A stretch of 64,000 nt of DNA from Desulfovibrio sp. ZJ369 (GCF_011039085.1 NZ_JAAKEI010000004.1:62001-126000); one strand, 5' to 3'. Shown: positions 53,004 to 61,717, counted from the stretch's first letter. The notes: a model not told the origin generated them from the letters alone. Translations and numbers: made by a program.

Positions 53004-54080
53004 ATGCGGTTGAAAAAATGCTTCGCTTTCGTTCTGTTGTCCCTGTTTTGCCTGGGCGCGGCCCTGCCCGCCCAAGCCGCGGATCTGATCAAGGTGCCCA
53101 CTGCCTGGCTGCCGGGGCAGGAGGCCTTTCCCATGTGGTACGCCAAGCAGCAGGGCTGGGACAAGGAAGCCGGGCTTGACGTGCGCATGTACACCTTTGA
53201 TTCCGGCGCGGATGCCCTGCGCGCCTTTCCGGCCAAAAGCTGGGTTTTCGGCGGCCTCGGCGCCGTGCCGGCCATGCTCGGGGCATTGCGCTACAATATG
53301 AGCACCATCGGCCTGGGCAACGACGAAGCCATGGCCAACGCGATTATGGTGCGCGCGGACAGCCCCATCCTGAAAACCAAAGGCTGCAACAAGGACTGCC
53401 CGGACATCTACGGCTCCCCTGAAAGCGTGCGCGGCAAAACCATCCTTTGCACCAGGGTCACTTCCGCGGACTATGCCCTGCACCTCTGGCTCAAGGCTCT
53501 GGGCCTGAAAGAATCCGACATCGTGCTCAAAAACCTGGAGCAGGCGCCTGCCTTGACCGCCTTTGACTACAACATCGGCGACGCTGTGGTGCTCTGGGCC
53601 CCCTTCACCTTTGTGGGCGACAAGCGCGGCTGGAAAACCGTGGCCACCCCCAAGGATTGCGGCAAGCACCTGCCCATCGTGCTGGTGGCCGATACCGCCT
53701 ACGCCATGCGGTACCCGGATGTGGCGAAATCCTTCCTCACCCTCTATCTGCGCGGCGTCAACTGGCTCCAGACAGCTCCCCGCCAGGAAGTGATCGCGCA
53801 ATTCAAGAAATATTATCTGGAATTGCTCGGCCAGGACTACAGCACGGATTTGATCAATCTCAATCTCAAGACATATGAATTCTTCAACCTTGAGGCGCAA
53901 CGCAAGCTGTTCGCCGTCGACAAAGGCCCCAGCGAAGTGCAGCAGTGGCAAAGCGAGATCGCGGAGTTTTTCGCCTCCGTGGGCCTGATCACGCAACAGA
54001 ATCTGAAGGAACTCGGCAACAGTGCCTATGTGACCTCGAAGTATATCGACCTCGTCACGCCGCAATCCGTGACAAAGTAA
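53004..54080 (+). CDS. ABC transporter substrate-binding protein, NitT/TauT (NMT1-like) type
   Basis: 358 residues. A signal peptide (LKKCFAFVLLSLFCLGAALP, cleaved near AQA) is followed by a periplasmic type-II binding fold: IKVPTAWLPGQEAFPMWYAK, ALRAFPAKSWVFGGLGAVPA and SADYALHLWLKALGLKESDI. NMT1/SsuA-like proteins bind sulfonates, taurine, nitrate or pyrimidine precursors. No ABC permease or ATPase gene is adjacent, so it is an orphan binding protein that may serve the permease upstream or a distant transporter. The ATG at 53004 follows CGGAGAAAA. Confidence 0.85.
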   Translation: MRLKKCFAFVLLSLFCLGAALPAQAADLIKVPTAWLPGQEAFPMWYAKQQGWDKEAGLDVRMYTFDSGADALRAFPAKSWVFGGLGAVPAMLGALRYNMSTIGLGNDEAMANAIMVRADSPILKTKGCNKDCPDIYGSPESVRGKTILCTRVTSADYALHLWLKALGLKESDIVLKNLEQAPALTAFDYNIGDAVVLWAPFTFVGDKRGWKTVATPKDCGKHLPIVLVADTAYAMRYPDVAKSFLTLYLRGVNWLQTAPRQEVIAQFKKYYLELLGQDYSTDLINLNLKTYEFFNLEAQRKLFAVDKGPSEVQQWQSEIAEFFASVGLITQQNLKELGNSAYVTSKYIDLVTPQSVTK

Positions 54081-54117
54081 CAACCTGCCGAAGTCGCGCT
54101 GTTTTTTGCAAAAACAC

Positions 54118-54160
54118 CTGCGGGGAGGCATGCCTCCCCGCAGTGGGCGCGCCTTTTTGA
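54118..54160 (+). terminator. Strong palindrome/terminator between the two binding-protein genes
   Basis: A 26-base perfect palindrome with arms CTGCGGGGAGGCA and TGCCTCCCCGCAG (54118-54143), followed after TGGGCGCGCC by TTTTTG. Confidence 0.65.
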
Positions 54161-54183
54161 ACCAAAGCAAAGCGGAGAGCCAT

Positions 54184-55209
54184 ATGCGCCAGTTGCTCAC
54201 ACTCTGTCTGGGACTGTGCCTTATCGCCCTTCAGGTCATTCTGGGCCTCAAGGCCTTTTATCCTGAAGCGTTTGCCGACAAAACCGACGTGGTGGACGTT
54301 CTGGTGCAGGAAAAAAAATCCCTCCTGGATCAACTTTCTCCCGATGAGCTGGCCTGGCTTACGCAGCACCCTGTCGTGATCATCGGCGCAGATCCCAATT
54401 TTTACCCGCTGGAAATGTTTGACGAACGGGGGCGGTACACTGGCCTGGGCGGAGATTATCTTCGCCTTTTGCGCAAGCTTACGGGTCTTGAATTCCGGGT
54501 TCCCCGCGTCAGGGACTGGGCCACGGTGGAGCAGCTTGCCCGCCAGAACCACATCGACATGTTCATGGCCATTGCCAAAACCGGCCGCCGCGACGAATAC
54601 ATGGCCTTCACCGAGCCCTATGTGAATATGCCGGGCATCATCATGACCCGCCGGGGCAGCGGGCTGGACAAGATCGGCATTGCGGATCTCAAGGGCAAAA
54701 AGGTGGCTGTGGTCAACAATTACTCCTGGCATGACTTTTTGCGGGAGTTCCACCCCGAAATCATCCCCGTGCCCGCGGCCGACACGCTGGAAGCGCTGCA
54801 ACGCGTGGTCACCGGCGAGGCTGATGCGATCATTGACTATGAATTCAACCTGATGGAGAAGATTCAGACCGGCGGCATCATGCAGATCCAGCCCGCGGGC
54901 AAGGTGAACTCGTCCTACGGCCACGCCATAGCCGTGCGCAAGGACTGGCCGGAACTTTTCAGCGTCATCTCCACGGCCCTGTCTCAAATCACGCCTGAAG
55001 AACGGCGAATTCTGGCGCAAAAGTGGCTGCACCAGCAAGACCGGCCGGCCGGGCAGGAACGCCACCTCCAATGGATCTTCTTCTTTGTGGTGGAATCCAT
55101 TCTGCTTTGCCTGGGCCTTTCCTGGCTCTGGCAGTCCCAGATGGAAAAAGCGGTGGCCCGGCGCACCACGGAGCTGAAAGCCAGGCTGGCCGCTGCCAGG
55201 CGCGCGTAG
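54184..55209 (+). CDS. Membrane-anchored SBP_bac_3 sensor-like protein lacking an output domain
   Basis: 341 residues. The N-terminal helix (LLTLCLGLCLIALQVILGLKA) acts as signal or anchor. A periplasmic solute-binding domain of family 3 follows (HPVVIIGADPNFYPLEMF, YMAFTEPYVNMPGIIMTRRG, ADAIIDYEFNLMEKI). A transmembrane helix lies near residues 295-318 (WIFFFVVESILLCLGLSWLW), followed by a short charged stretch ending RRTTELKARLAAARRA. This is the input half of BvgS-like histidine kinases or diguanylate cyclases; the usual output domain is absent, and no kinase-like frame follows. It is either a truncated sensor or works with a separate partner. Start ATG 54184 after AGCGGAGAG. Confidence 0.8.
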   Translation: MRQLLTLCLGLCLIALQVILGLKAFYPEAFADKTDVVDVLVQEKKSLLDQLSPDELAWLTQHPVVIIGADPNFYPLEMFDERGRYTGLGGDYLRLLRKLTGLEFRVPRVRDWATVEQLARQNHIDMFMAIAKTGRRDEYMAFTEPYVNMPGIIMTRRGSGLDKIGIADLKGKKVAVVNNYSWHDFLREFHPEIIPVPAADTLEALQRVVTGEADAIIDYEFNLMEKIQTGGIMQIQPAGKVNSSYGHAIAVRKDWPELFSVISTALSQITPEERRILAQKWLHQQDRPAGQERHLQWIFFFVVESILLCLGLSWLWQSQMEKAVARRTTELKARLAAARRA

Positions 55210-55395
55210 CGCTTGCCGGGCAGCCCGCACGAATTTGCACGGGCCGCTTTCCCCGGCAATGGCCCGCCTTTGAGAGCCTGGGCCTGCAATGGCATCCCCC
55301 TGCCAGGCACGGCATTGCACCTCAAGCTGTCCTGCGTGCGCGCCTGGCCCCAAGGCCCGCAGAAATACGGCACCGCACCTTTTCCATGTAAAAAA

Positions 55396-55430
55396 CGCCC
55401 TGCGGGAGGCTCTCTCCCGCAGGGCGCTGT
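55396..55430 (-). terminator. Terminator of metY
   Basis: Arms CGCCCTGCGGGAG and CTCCCGCAGGGCG (55396-55426). On the minus strand the stem is followed by TTTTTTACATGG, and it lies 19 bases after the metY stop. Confidence 0.85.
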
Positions 55431-55444
55431 CGTGCGTGCCCAGA

Positions 55445-56710
55445 TCAGGCTTTTGCCAGGGCCGCTTCCAGATCTTTCAGAATGTCGTCACTGTGCTCCA
55501 GGCCCACGGAGAGCCGCACCAGGCCGGGCGTAATGCCCGCGTCATGGAGCTGCTCGTCGCTCAGTTGCCGGTGCGTGGAACTGGCCGGATGCAGCACGCA
55601 GGTGCGTATGTCAGCCACATGCACTTGCAGGGAAATCATATTCAGGCTGTCGATGAAACGCGCGCCCGCTTCCCGGCCGCCTTTGAGCGAAAAGGAAACC
55701 ACCCCGCTGCACCCCTTGGGCAGATATTTATCGACCAGGGCCTTGTTGGGGTTGCCGGGCAGCGAGGGATAACTGACGCTCTCCACCTTGGCGTGGCCGC
55801 TGAGATAGCGGGCCACAGCCTCGGCATTGCGGCAATGCCGCTCCATGCGCAAAGGCAATGTTTCCAGCCCCTGATTGATGTAAAAAGCGCCTTGCGGGCT
55901 CTGGCAGCAACCCATATCGCGCATGAGCTGCACGCGCGCCTTGACGATATAGGCGGCTTTGCCGAAGGTCCGGGTATATACCAGGCCGTGATAGGAGTCA
56001 TCCGGCTCGGTGAACTCGGAGAATTTGCCCGAGGTCCAGTCGAAATTGCCGCTGTCCACAATGACGCCGCCCACCTGCAGGGCATGGCCGTCCATATACT
56101 TGGTTGTGGAATGCACAATGATGTCCGCCCCGAACGCAAAAGGACGGCAGAGCACAGGCGTGGCAAAGGTATTGTCCACGATCAGCGGCAGCCCGTGTTT
56201 GTGCGCCAGATGGGCGAAGCGTTCAATATCCAGCACATCCAGGGACGGATTGGTCAGGGTTTCGCCGAAAACGGCCCTGGTGTTGGGCCGGAAGACCTTT
56301 TCCAGCTCACTGTCCGGAGCGCGTTGATCCACAAACGTCACCTCAATGCCCAGCTTTTTGAGGGTGACGGCGAACAGATTGAACGTGCCCCCGTAAATGC
56401 TCGAAGCACTCACGATATGGTCGCCGCTTTGCGCCAAATTGAGCACGGCGAGCATACTGGCTGCCTGGCCCGATGAAGTGCACAGCGCGCCCACGCCGCC
56501 TTCCAGGGCGGCAATCTTCTGCTCAACGGCGTCCACCGTGGGATTGCCCAGGCGGGTATAAAAAAAGCCGGCTTCGTCCAGATCGAAAAGTTTGGCGACC
56601 TCGGCGGTAGAGGCATATTTGAAGGTTGTACTCTGGGCAATGGGCACAACGCGCGGTTCGCCGTTTTCGGGCGTGTAACCGGCGTGCAGGCAAAGCGATT
56701 CCAGTTCCAT
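55445..56710 (-). CDS. metY: O-acetylhomoserine (thiol)-lyase / sulfhydrylase
   Basis: 421 residues, full length for MetY-type Cys/Met-metabolism PLP enzymes. The N-terminal block LCLHAGYTPENGEPRVVPIA, QSTTFKY is typical. YTRLGNPTVDAVEQKIAALE and the PLP-lysine motif ADIIVHSTTKYMDGH are intact. It makes homocysteine from O-acetylhomoserine and sulfide, in the cytosol; a sulfate reducer has abundant sulfide. It is monocistronic with its own terminator. The start at 56710 lies directly behind GAGGAGCGT. Confidence 0.94.
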   Translation of the reverse strand: MELESLCLHAGYTPENGEPRVVPIAQSTTFKYASTAEVAKLFDLDEAGFFYTRLGNPTVDAVEQKIAALEGGVGALCTSSGQAASMLAVLNLAQSGDHIVSASSIYGGTFNLFAVTLKKLGIEVTFVDQRAPDSELEKVFRPNTRAVFGETLTNPSLDVLDIERFAHLAHKHGLPLIVDNTFATPVLCRPFAFGADIIVHSTTKYMDGHALQVGGVIVDSGNFDWTSGKFSEFTEPDDSYHGLVYTRTFGKAAYIVKARVQLMRDMGCCQSPQGAFYINQGLETLPLRMERHCRNAEAVARYLSGHAKVESVSYPSLPGNPNKALVDKYLPKGCSGVVSFSLKGGREAGARFIDSLNMISLQVHVADIRTCVLHPASSTHRQLSDEQLHDAGITPGLVRLSVGLEHSDDILKDLEAALAKA

Positions 56711-56932
56711 ACGCTCCTCGGAAAGCTGAATGTGATGCGTCGGGCAAATCCGCCCCGCGCGCTCCGATCCGGCCCGGCGCGGCCTTCCGCACAGCCGTGC
56801 GCCGATGGCTTTTCGCGGGCGGCTTTTTCATGAAAGCTGACCCTAGCGCAAGCGCCTCCGCGAAGCAAGTGCGGCAACGGCGCGGCGCTTGTGACGGCGC
56901 GCGCAATCGATAACAAAAAATATTGCTACCTA

Positions 56933-56959
56933 TTGACCCTTCGCCTGCCAAGGTATACT
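56933..56959 (+). promoter_or_regulatory. Candidate sigma-70-type promoter of the hyn operon
   Basis: TTGACC (56933-56938) and TATACT (56954-56959) are separated by 15 bases, in an otherwise AT-rich spot. It lies about 270 bases before hynB. Spacing is short of the 17-base optimum, so confidence is moderate. Confidence 0.45.
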
Positions 56960-57225
56960 CTATCTCACAAATGGCGGACCGCCCCATGCGGGACGGGACA
57001 GGGCAATGTCCTCGTTCGCCGCCGGTGCGATGGGCCGGAGACGGCTTGTGCATCCGAAAGCCTTTGCCTGTTTCTCAATGACAGCCGTTGTCGGCGCTGG
57101 ACGCAGACGGTTCAGTTCGACGCTCCGCACACGCGGACAAAATGCCTGTCACTACTCAGCAACCGAAGGCCCTGTGGCAGGGCCTTCCGGTTCAGCCTTT
57201 TACTCACCTTTGCCAGGAGGCTATT
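56960..57225 (+). promoter_or_regulatory. Long hynB leader with attenuator-like hairpin
   Basis: About 265 bases without a supported gene. A strong stem, AACCGAAGGCCCTG/CAGGGCCTTCCGGTT (57161-57192, three-base loop), lies 33 bases before the hynB start and is not followed by a T-run. It may stabilise the message or regulate hynB translation. No known riboswitch is recognised. Confidence 0.5.
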
Positions 57226-58173
57226 ATGCGTATTGCCGTGGGTCTGGGCAAAAAGGGCGGAGAGGAGCGTTTAGAACGCCAGGGCATCAGCCGCCGCGAC
57301 TTTATGAAATTCTGTACGGCGGTGGCGGTGACCATGGGCATGGGTCCGGCTTTCGCTTCGGAAGTGGCAGCGGCATTGACCGGCCGCCGCCCCTCGGTGG
57401 TCTATCTGCACAGCGCCGAATGCACGGGCTGTTCCGAAGCGCTGCTGCGCACCTATAAGCCCTACATTGATAGCCTGATTCTGGATACCATTTCGCTGGA
57501 TTACCATGAAACCATCATGGCCGCGGCCGGCGAAGCGGCCGAAGAAGCCCTGAACCAGGCCGTCAGCGGCCCGGACGGCTTCATCTGCATCGTGGAAGGC
57601 GCCATCCCCACGGGGCTTGACGGCAAATACGGCTATATTGCGGGCCATACCATGTATGACATCTGCAAAAACATCCTGCCCAAAGCCAAGGTCGTGGTGA
57701 GCATGGGCACCTGCTCCTCCTACGGAGGCGTGCAGGCGGCCAAACCCAATCCCACCGCCTCCAAGGGCGTCAACGACTGTTATGCCGACCTGGGCGTCAA
57801 AGCCATCAATATCGCCGGCTGCCCGCCCAATCCGCTCAACCTCGTCGGCACGCTGGTGGCCTTTCTCAAGGGCCAGAAAATTGAGCTGGACGAAAACAAC
57901 CGCCCGACCATGTTTTACGGCCAGACCGTGCATGACCTCTGCGAGCGCCGCAAGCATTTCGACGCCAATGAGTTCGCGCCCTCCTTCAACTCCGAAGAGG
58001 CGCGCAAGGGCTGGTGTCTCTATGAGGTGGGATGCAAGGGCCCGCAGACCTACAACAACTGTCCCAAGGTTCTTTTCAACCAGACCAACTGGCCGGTGGC
58101 CGCCGGGCATCCCTGCATCGGTTGCAGCGAACCCGGATTCTGGGACGACATGACGCCGTTCTACGAGAACTAA
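57226..58173 (+). CDS. hynB: Periplasmic [NiFe] hydrogenase small subunit
   Basis: 315 residues. A twin-arginine signal, [18 protein letters not shown] with RR at 23-24, exports the folded heterodimer. Cys ligands of the three iron-sulfur clusters appear in [13 protein letters not shown] (proximal), [20 protein letters not shown], and [20 protein letters not shown] (medial and distal). The [3Fe4S] medial cluster is expected from the family with Pro in this region. It passes electrons to the periplasmic cytochrome c3. The ATG at 57226 follows CCAGGAGG. hynA begins ten bases later. Confidence 0.96.
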   Translation: MRIAVGLGKKGGEERLERQGISRRDFMKFCTAVAVTMGMGPAFASEVAAALTGRRPSVVYLHSAECTGCSEALLRTYKPYIDSLILDTISLDYHETIMAAAGEAAEEALNQAVSGPDGFICIVEGAIPTGLDGKYGYIAGHTMYDICKNILPKAKVVVSMGTCSSYGGVQAAKPNPTASKGVNDCYADLGVKAINIAGCPPNPLNLVGTLVAFLKGQKIELDENNRPTMFYGQTVHDLCERRKHFDANEFAPSFNSEEARKGWCLYEVGCKGPQTYNNCPKVLFNQTNWPVAAGHPCIGCSEPGFWDDMTPFYEN

Positions 58174-58183
58174 GGGAGGAATC

Positions 58184-59863
58184 ATGAGCCAAGTCATCAA
58201 ATCGCCCCAGAGCGATTATACCGGCCCGGTGGTGGTGGATCCGCTGACCCGCATTGAGGGTCATCTGCGCGTGGAAGTGGAAGTGGAAAACGGCAAAATC
58301 AAGGATGCCCGGTGTTGCGGCACGCTGTTCCGGGGCCTGGAGCTTATTCTCAAGGGCCGTGATCCGCGTGACGCGCAACATTTTACCCAACGCACCTGCG
58401 GCGTCTGTACCTATACGCATGCCCTGGCTTCCACCCGCGCCCTGGAAGACGCCATCAACAAACCCATTCCGGCCAATGCCACCTATATCCGCAACCTGGT
58501 GCTGGGCATGCAGTTTCTGCACGACCATCTGGTGCATTTCTATGCTCTCCACGCCCTGGATTTTGTGGATGTGACCAACGCCCTGCAAGCCGACCCGGTC
58601 AAGGCCGCCCGGATCGCCACGTCCATTTCCAAGCGCAAAGTCACGGCTGACGATTACAGAGCCGTGCAGGCCAAGCTCAAAGCCTTTGTGGACAGCGGCC
58701 AGCTCGGCCCCTTCGCCAACGCGTATTTTCTCGGCAACCATCCGGCCTACATCCTTTCCCCGGAAGTCAACCTGATCGCCACAGCCGACTATCTGCAAGC
58801 CTTGCGCGTCCAGGTGGAAGCGGCCCGGGCCATGGCCGTCTTCGGAGCCAAGAATCCGCATACCCAGTTCACTGTCGGCGGCGGCGTAACCTGCTACGAT
58901 GCGCTGACTCCCGAAAGAATCAAGGAATTCCGGCAGCTGTACCAGAAGACACGGACCTTCATCGAAGACTATTATATTCCGGATCTGCTGGTTGTGGCTG
59001 AAAGCTACAAGGATTGGGCCAATTACGGCGGCACGCGCAATTTCATGGCTTTCGGCGAATTCCCCGCGCCGGGCGGCGAGCGCGATCTGAACAGCCGGTG
59101 GCTCAAGCCCGGCGTTATTCTGGACCGCAAAATCGACCAGCTCAAGGCTTTCGATCCTTCCAGGATCGAAGAGCATGTGCGCCACAGTTGGTACAAAGGC
59201 GACAAGGCCCTGCCGCCCTACCAGGGCGAAACCATTCCCGCTTTCACCAGCATGGGCGACACGGATCGGTATTCCTGGCTCAAAGCGCCGCGCTATGACG
59301 ATTATTCCGTGGAAACCGGGCCCCTGGCCCAGGTGCTGGTCGCCTATACCCAGAACCACAAGACCGTAAAGCCGCTGGTGGATCATGTGCTCAAGACCCT
59401 GAACGTGGGGCCGGAAGCGCTCTTCTCCACGCTTGGGCGCACGGCCGCGCGCGGTGTGGAAACGCTGGCCATTGCCCAGCAGATCGAGCACTGGCTGGAC
59501 GAGTACGAAAACAATATCGCCAAAGACAAGCTGATTGTGGAGAATTACGAAACGCCCAAATCCGCCAAAGGCGTGGGCTTCGTGAATGCGCCGCGCGGCG
59601 GCCTTTCGCACTGGCTGCGCATTGAGGACGGCAAAATCGGCAACTTCCAGTTGGTAGTGCCCACCACCTGGAACCTTGGACCGCGCGACGCCAAGAACGT
59701 GCCCGGCGCGGCCGAAGAAGCCCTCGTGGGCACGCCGGTTGCCGATCCCAAGCGTCCGGTGGAAATATTGCGCACCATCCACGCCTTTGACCCCTGCATT
59801 GCCTGCGCCGTGCATGTCATTGACGGGGAAACCAACGAAGTGCACAAGTTCAAGGTGTTGTAG
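58184..59863 (+). CDS. hynA: Periplasmic [NiFe] hydrogenase large subunit
   Basis: 559 residues. The N-terminal nickel ligands lie in QRTCGVCTYTH (Cys72, Cys75), and the C-terminal ligands in DPCIACAVHVID (Cys538, Cys541). Both positions of each pair are cysteine, so this is a [NiFe] rather than a [NiFeSe] enzyme. Cleavage after His544 by the maturation protease would remove 15 residues. It splits or forms H2 at the Ni-Fe(CN)2CO site and is exported with HynB through the Tat pathway. GGGAGG precedes the ATG at 58184. A terminator follows at 60004. Confidence 0.97.
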   Translation: MSQVIKSPQSDYTGPVVVDPLTRIEGHLRVEVEVENGKIKDARCCGTLFRGLELILKGRDPRDAQHFTQRTCGVCTYTHALASTRALEDAINKPIPANATYIRNLVLGMQFLHDHLVHFYALHALDFVDVTNALQADPVKAARIATSISKRKVTADDYRAVQAKLKAFVDSGQLGPFANAYFLGNHPAYILSPEVNLIATADYLQALRVQVEAARAMAVFGAKNPHTQFTVGGGVTCYDALTPERIKEFRQLYQKTRTFIEDYYIPDLLVVAESYKDWANYGGTRNFMAFGEFPAPGGERDLNSRWLKPGVILDRKIDQLKAFDPSRIEEHVRHSWYKGDKALPPYQGETIPAFTSMGDTDRYSWLKAPRYDDYSVETGPLAQVLVAYTQNHKTVKPLVDHVLKTLNVGPEALFSTLGRTAARGVETLAIAQQIEHWLDEYENNIAKDKLIVENYETPKSAKGVGFVNAPRGGLSHWLRIEDGKIGNFQLVVPTTWNLGPRDAKNVPGAAEEALVGTPVADPKRPVEILRTIHAFDPCIACAVHVIDGETNEVHKFKVL

Positions 59864-60003
59864 AGCGTCTCGCGCACGCGCGGGATGAGCGCGCAGCAGG
59901 TTGAAACGCGTCTCTTCCGCGCAGCGCTCCTTTCCGGTCAATCCGCGGCTTGAGAGAACAGGCAATTACCGGGAAAATGCCTTGCCTGCTGCATCAGACT
60001 GTC

Positions 60004-60031
60004 AAGGGCGGGGGTCCTCCCCGCCCTTTTT
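60004..60031 (+). terminator. Terminator after hynA
   Basis: Stem AAGGGCGGGG/CCCCGCCCTT (60004-60028) with a T-run (TTTTT) behind it. It separates hynBA from the maturation gene, which nevertheless may be expressed by read-through. Confidence 0.75.
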
Positions 60032-60048
60032 GTGCCCGGATGCATCCA

Positions 60049-60186
60049 AGAGCAGATTACCTTTGACTTTTTATGAAAGTCAAAGGTGGCATTCAGGCGA
60101 AAAACGCGGTTTTCGCCTGAATGTACGCCGCGTTGCGGCGGCTGCCGCTTTCGCGTCAGCAGAGCATTTTCAAAGTGAAAATGCTC
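60049..60186. repeat. Modular palindromic repeat element, type B reversed (copy 2)
   Basis: 138 bp from AGAGCAGATTAC to GAAAATGCTC. It is the reverse orientation of 23387-23525, with the same pairs TTTGACTTTTTAT...AAAGTCAAA and ATTCAGGCGAAA...TTTCGCCTGAAT and the block GCGGCGGCTGCCGCTTTCGC. It lies inside the hydrogenase gene cluster between hynA and the protease gene. Confidence 0.8.
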
Positions 60187-60206
60187 AAACTCCTGGGGGA
60201 TTTGCC

Positions 60207-60704
60207 GTGAACCACGAAAAGGTGCTGATTCTCGGTGTGGGCAATATTCTGCTGACCGACGAAGGCTTTGGCGTGCGGGCCGTGGAATATCTGGAAGAGC
60301 ATTTCACATGGCCCGCGCAGGTGCGCCTGATGGACGGCGGCACCCAGGGCCTGATGCTCATGTCCGAGATCCTGGATTGTGGTCTGCTGGTGGTGCTGGA
60401 CGTGGTGCTTGGGCCGGAAAAGCCGGGCACTGTATATCTGCTGGAAGGCGAAGATTTACGCAAAAGCCTGAGCTTCCGCGATTCCATGCATCAGACGGAT
60501 TTGCTCGATACCCTGATCACCTGCGAACTGGCCGGGCACAGGCCCAATGCGCTGGTTATCGGCATGCAGCCTTTTGAATACCACACCATGCATGTGGGCT
60601 TAAGCCCCGAAGCCCAGGCCTTGTTGCCGCAATTCTGCCGCAAGGCCGTGGAAGAGCTGGCCCGACGCGGCATTGCCGCGCAGCCCAAAGCGCAAGGCTG
60701 CTAG
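60207..60704 (+). CDS. hynC: [NiFe] hydrogenase maturation protease (HyaD/HynC type)
   Basis: 165 residues from a GTG at 60207 preceded by GGGGGA. The N-terminal ILGVGNILLTDEGFGVRAVE contains the Glu of the nickel site. VVLDVVLGPEKPGTVYL provides the Asp, and DSMHQTDLLDTL the His, so all three nickel-binding residues are present. The protease removes the HynA C-terminal extension after nickel insertion. A palindromic repeat was inserted just upstream, and it may alter coupling to hynBA. Confidence 0.93.
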   Translation: MNHEKVLILGVGNILLTDEGFGVRAVEYLEEHFTWPAQVRLMDGGTQGLMLMSEILDCGLLVVLDVVLGPEKPGTVYLLEGEDLRKSLSFRDSMHQTDLLDTLITCELAGHRPNALVIGMQPFEYHTMHVGLSPEAQALLPQFCRKAVEELARRGIAAQPKAQGC

Positions 60705-60718
60705 ATCATATTGTTTTT

Positions 60719-60893
60719 AGAGCATATTGCTCTAAAAACGCTCGCACCGGCGCTTTACGGCGAAAGGATATTTCGCCTGCGCCTGTCTCTGCTGTCGTCA
60801 TCCGCAAGGCGGCACAGCCGCCAACGGCTGACGCGCGGGCGGGCATGGCTTCGCCCTGCCAGAGCGTTGAGCTGATTTCAGGAGCAAAAGGCT
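60719..60893. repeat. Modular palindromic repeat element, type C (copy 2)
   Basis: About 175 bp from AGAGCATATTGCTC to near GGAGCAAAAGG. Blocks shared with 30,358 are CATCCGCAAGGCGGCACAGC, CGCCAACGGCTGACGCGCGG and TCGCCCTGCCAGAGCG. The outer right end is degraded relative to the island copy. It starts 14 bases after hynC. Confidence 0.75.
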
Positions 60894-60920
60894 TGAAAGA
60901 GCGTGCCTGCCAAGGCGCAT

Positions 60921-61376
60921 TCAGGGCGCGTCAATGCGGTCCGGCCTGGGCGGCAGCTCTTCTTCGCTGTAGAGCGCAAGGCCCGCTTGCCGCAACAACT
61001 GCGCCCAAAGGCCTTGGCCGGCGCACAGCCTGCGCTTGAACGATCCGTCATAGATTTGGCCGAAGCCGCAGGAGGGAGAACGGCTTTTCAAAACGGCCGC
61101 CGTGCAGCCGTGTGCTTGCGCAATTTCCAGAGCGCGTTGCGCGCCGCGCAGAAAAGCTGTGGTCATATCCCGCCCGTCCCGGCTGAGCACGCGGCCGTTT
61201 TTCAGCTCGCACGCCGGCCTCGGCACAGGCAGCCCGGCCAGAGATTCAGGGCATGCGGGCACGGCCAGACCTTCCCGGACCAGTTGCAGCACTTCCGGGC
61301 AGGGATTGCTGCCGCCGTCGTAACGGCAGGCTGTTCCGGCCAGACAGGCGCTGACCACATAATATGGCTTTCTCAC
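60921..61376 (-). CDS. DUF523/TudS family desulfidase-like protein
   Basis: 151 residues beginning YYVVSACLAGTACRYDGGSN, the DUF523/TudS N-terminus with two of the three cluster Cys. The conserved PACPESLAGLPVPRPACEL and VLKSRSPSCGFGQIYDGSF, with the third Cys, are present. TudS uses a [4Fe-4S] cluster to remove sulfur from thiouracil. The start is a GTG at 61376 overlapping the stop of the small membrane protein (GTGA), so the two are co-translated. The standard family length is about 150-160 residues. Confidence 0.88.
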   Translation of the reverse strand: MRKPYYVVSACLAGTACRYDGGSNPCPEVLQLVREGLAVPACPESLAGLPVPRPACELKNGRVLSRDGRDMTTAFLRGAQRALEIAQAHGCTAAVLKSRSPSCGFGQIYDGSFKRRLCAGQGLWAQLLRQAGLALYSEEELPPRPDRIDAP

Positions 61377-61654
61377 CGGCTCTGATCCTGCGTACCAGAG
61401 GCTCCGGCAGCCATGCGGCGATCTTCCATCCCCTGCCGCACGGCGGCGCGTACGGCCGCCTCGGCCTCTTGGGTGATGGGCACATTTGTATAATACAGCG
61501 CGCCGCTGTCCAGATCATATTGTTCCTGCACCGCGTCGTAGCGTTGCCAGGCCGGGACAAGAGCTACCAGCCTTGGCGTGAGCACAGCGAAAAAAAACCA
61601 GAGCGCCACGGCCCAGGCAAACAGTTTCAGCCGGTTTTGCAATGTTCGCGACAT
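61373..61654 (-). CDS. Small single-pass membrane protein of unknown function
   Basis: 93 residues. One hydrophobic helix, FAWAVALWFFFAVLTPRLVA, lies near the N-terminus, followed by an amphipathic region (YDAVQEQYDLDSGALYYTNV). The helix plus short periplasmic or cytosolic tail suggests a small membrane partner. It is coupled to the TudS-like gene by a four-base overlap. No family is recognised. Its stop-overlap and ribosome-compatible ATG support a real gene. Confidence 0.6.
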   Translation of the reverse strand: MSRTLQNRLKLFAWAVALWFFFAVLTPRLVALVPAWQRYDAVQEQYDLDSGALYYTNVPITQEAEAAVRAAVRQGMEDRRMAAGASGTQDQSR

Positions 61655-61669
61655 GATTTGCCTTACCGC

Positions 61670-61702
61670 GGAGGCGGCTGCGGAGAATCCGCAACCGCCT
61701 CC
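61670..61702 (-). terminator. Hairpin between the YeiH-like gene and the small membrane protein gene
   Basis: Arms GGAGGCGGCTGCGG and CCGCAACCGCCTCC (61670-61702). In minus direction it is followed by TAAGGCAAATC with no long T-run, so it may act as a message-stabilising or partial terminator structure. Confidence 0.5.
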
Positions 61703-61717
61703 CTGAGTGGGCCAAGG

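Noticed and set aside
54055-55353. 432-codon minus frame over the solute-binding sensor gene
   Set aside because: It overlaps a convincing SBP_bac_3 gene and has low-complexity Gly/Ala/Arg sequence typical of antisense GC-rich frames.
59901-60206. Longer N-terminus for the hydrogenase maturation protease
   Set aside because: The in-frame extension runs through a terminator and a palindromic repeat element; the GTG at 60207 with GGGGGA starts at the conserved family N-terminus.
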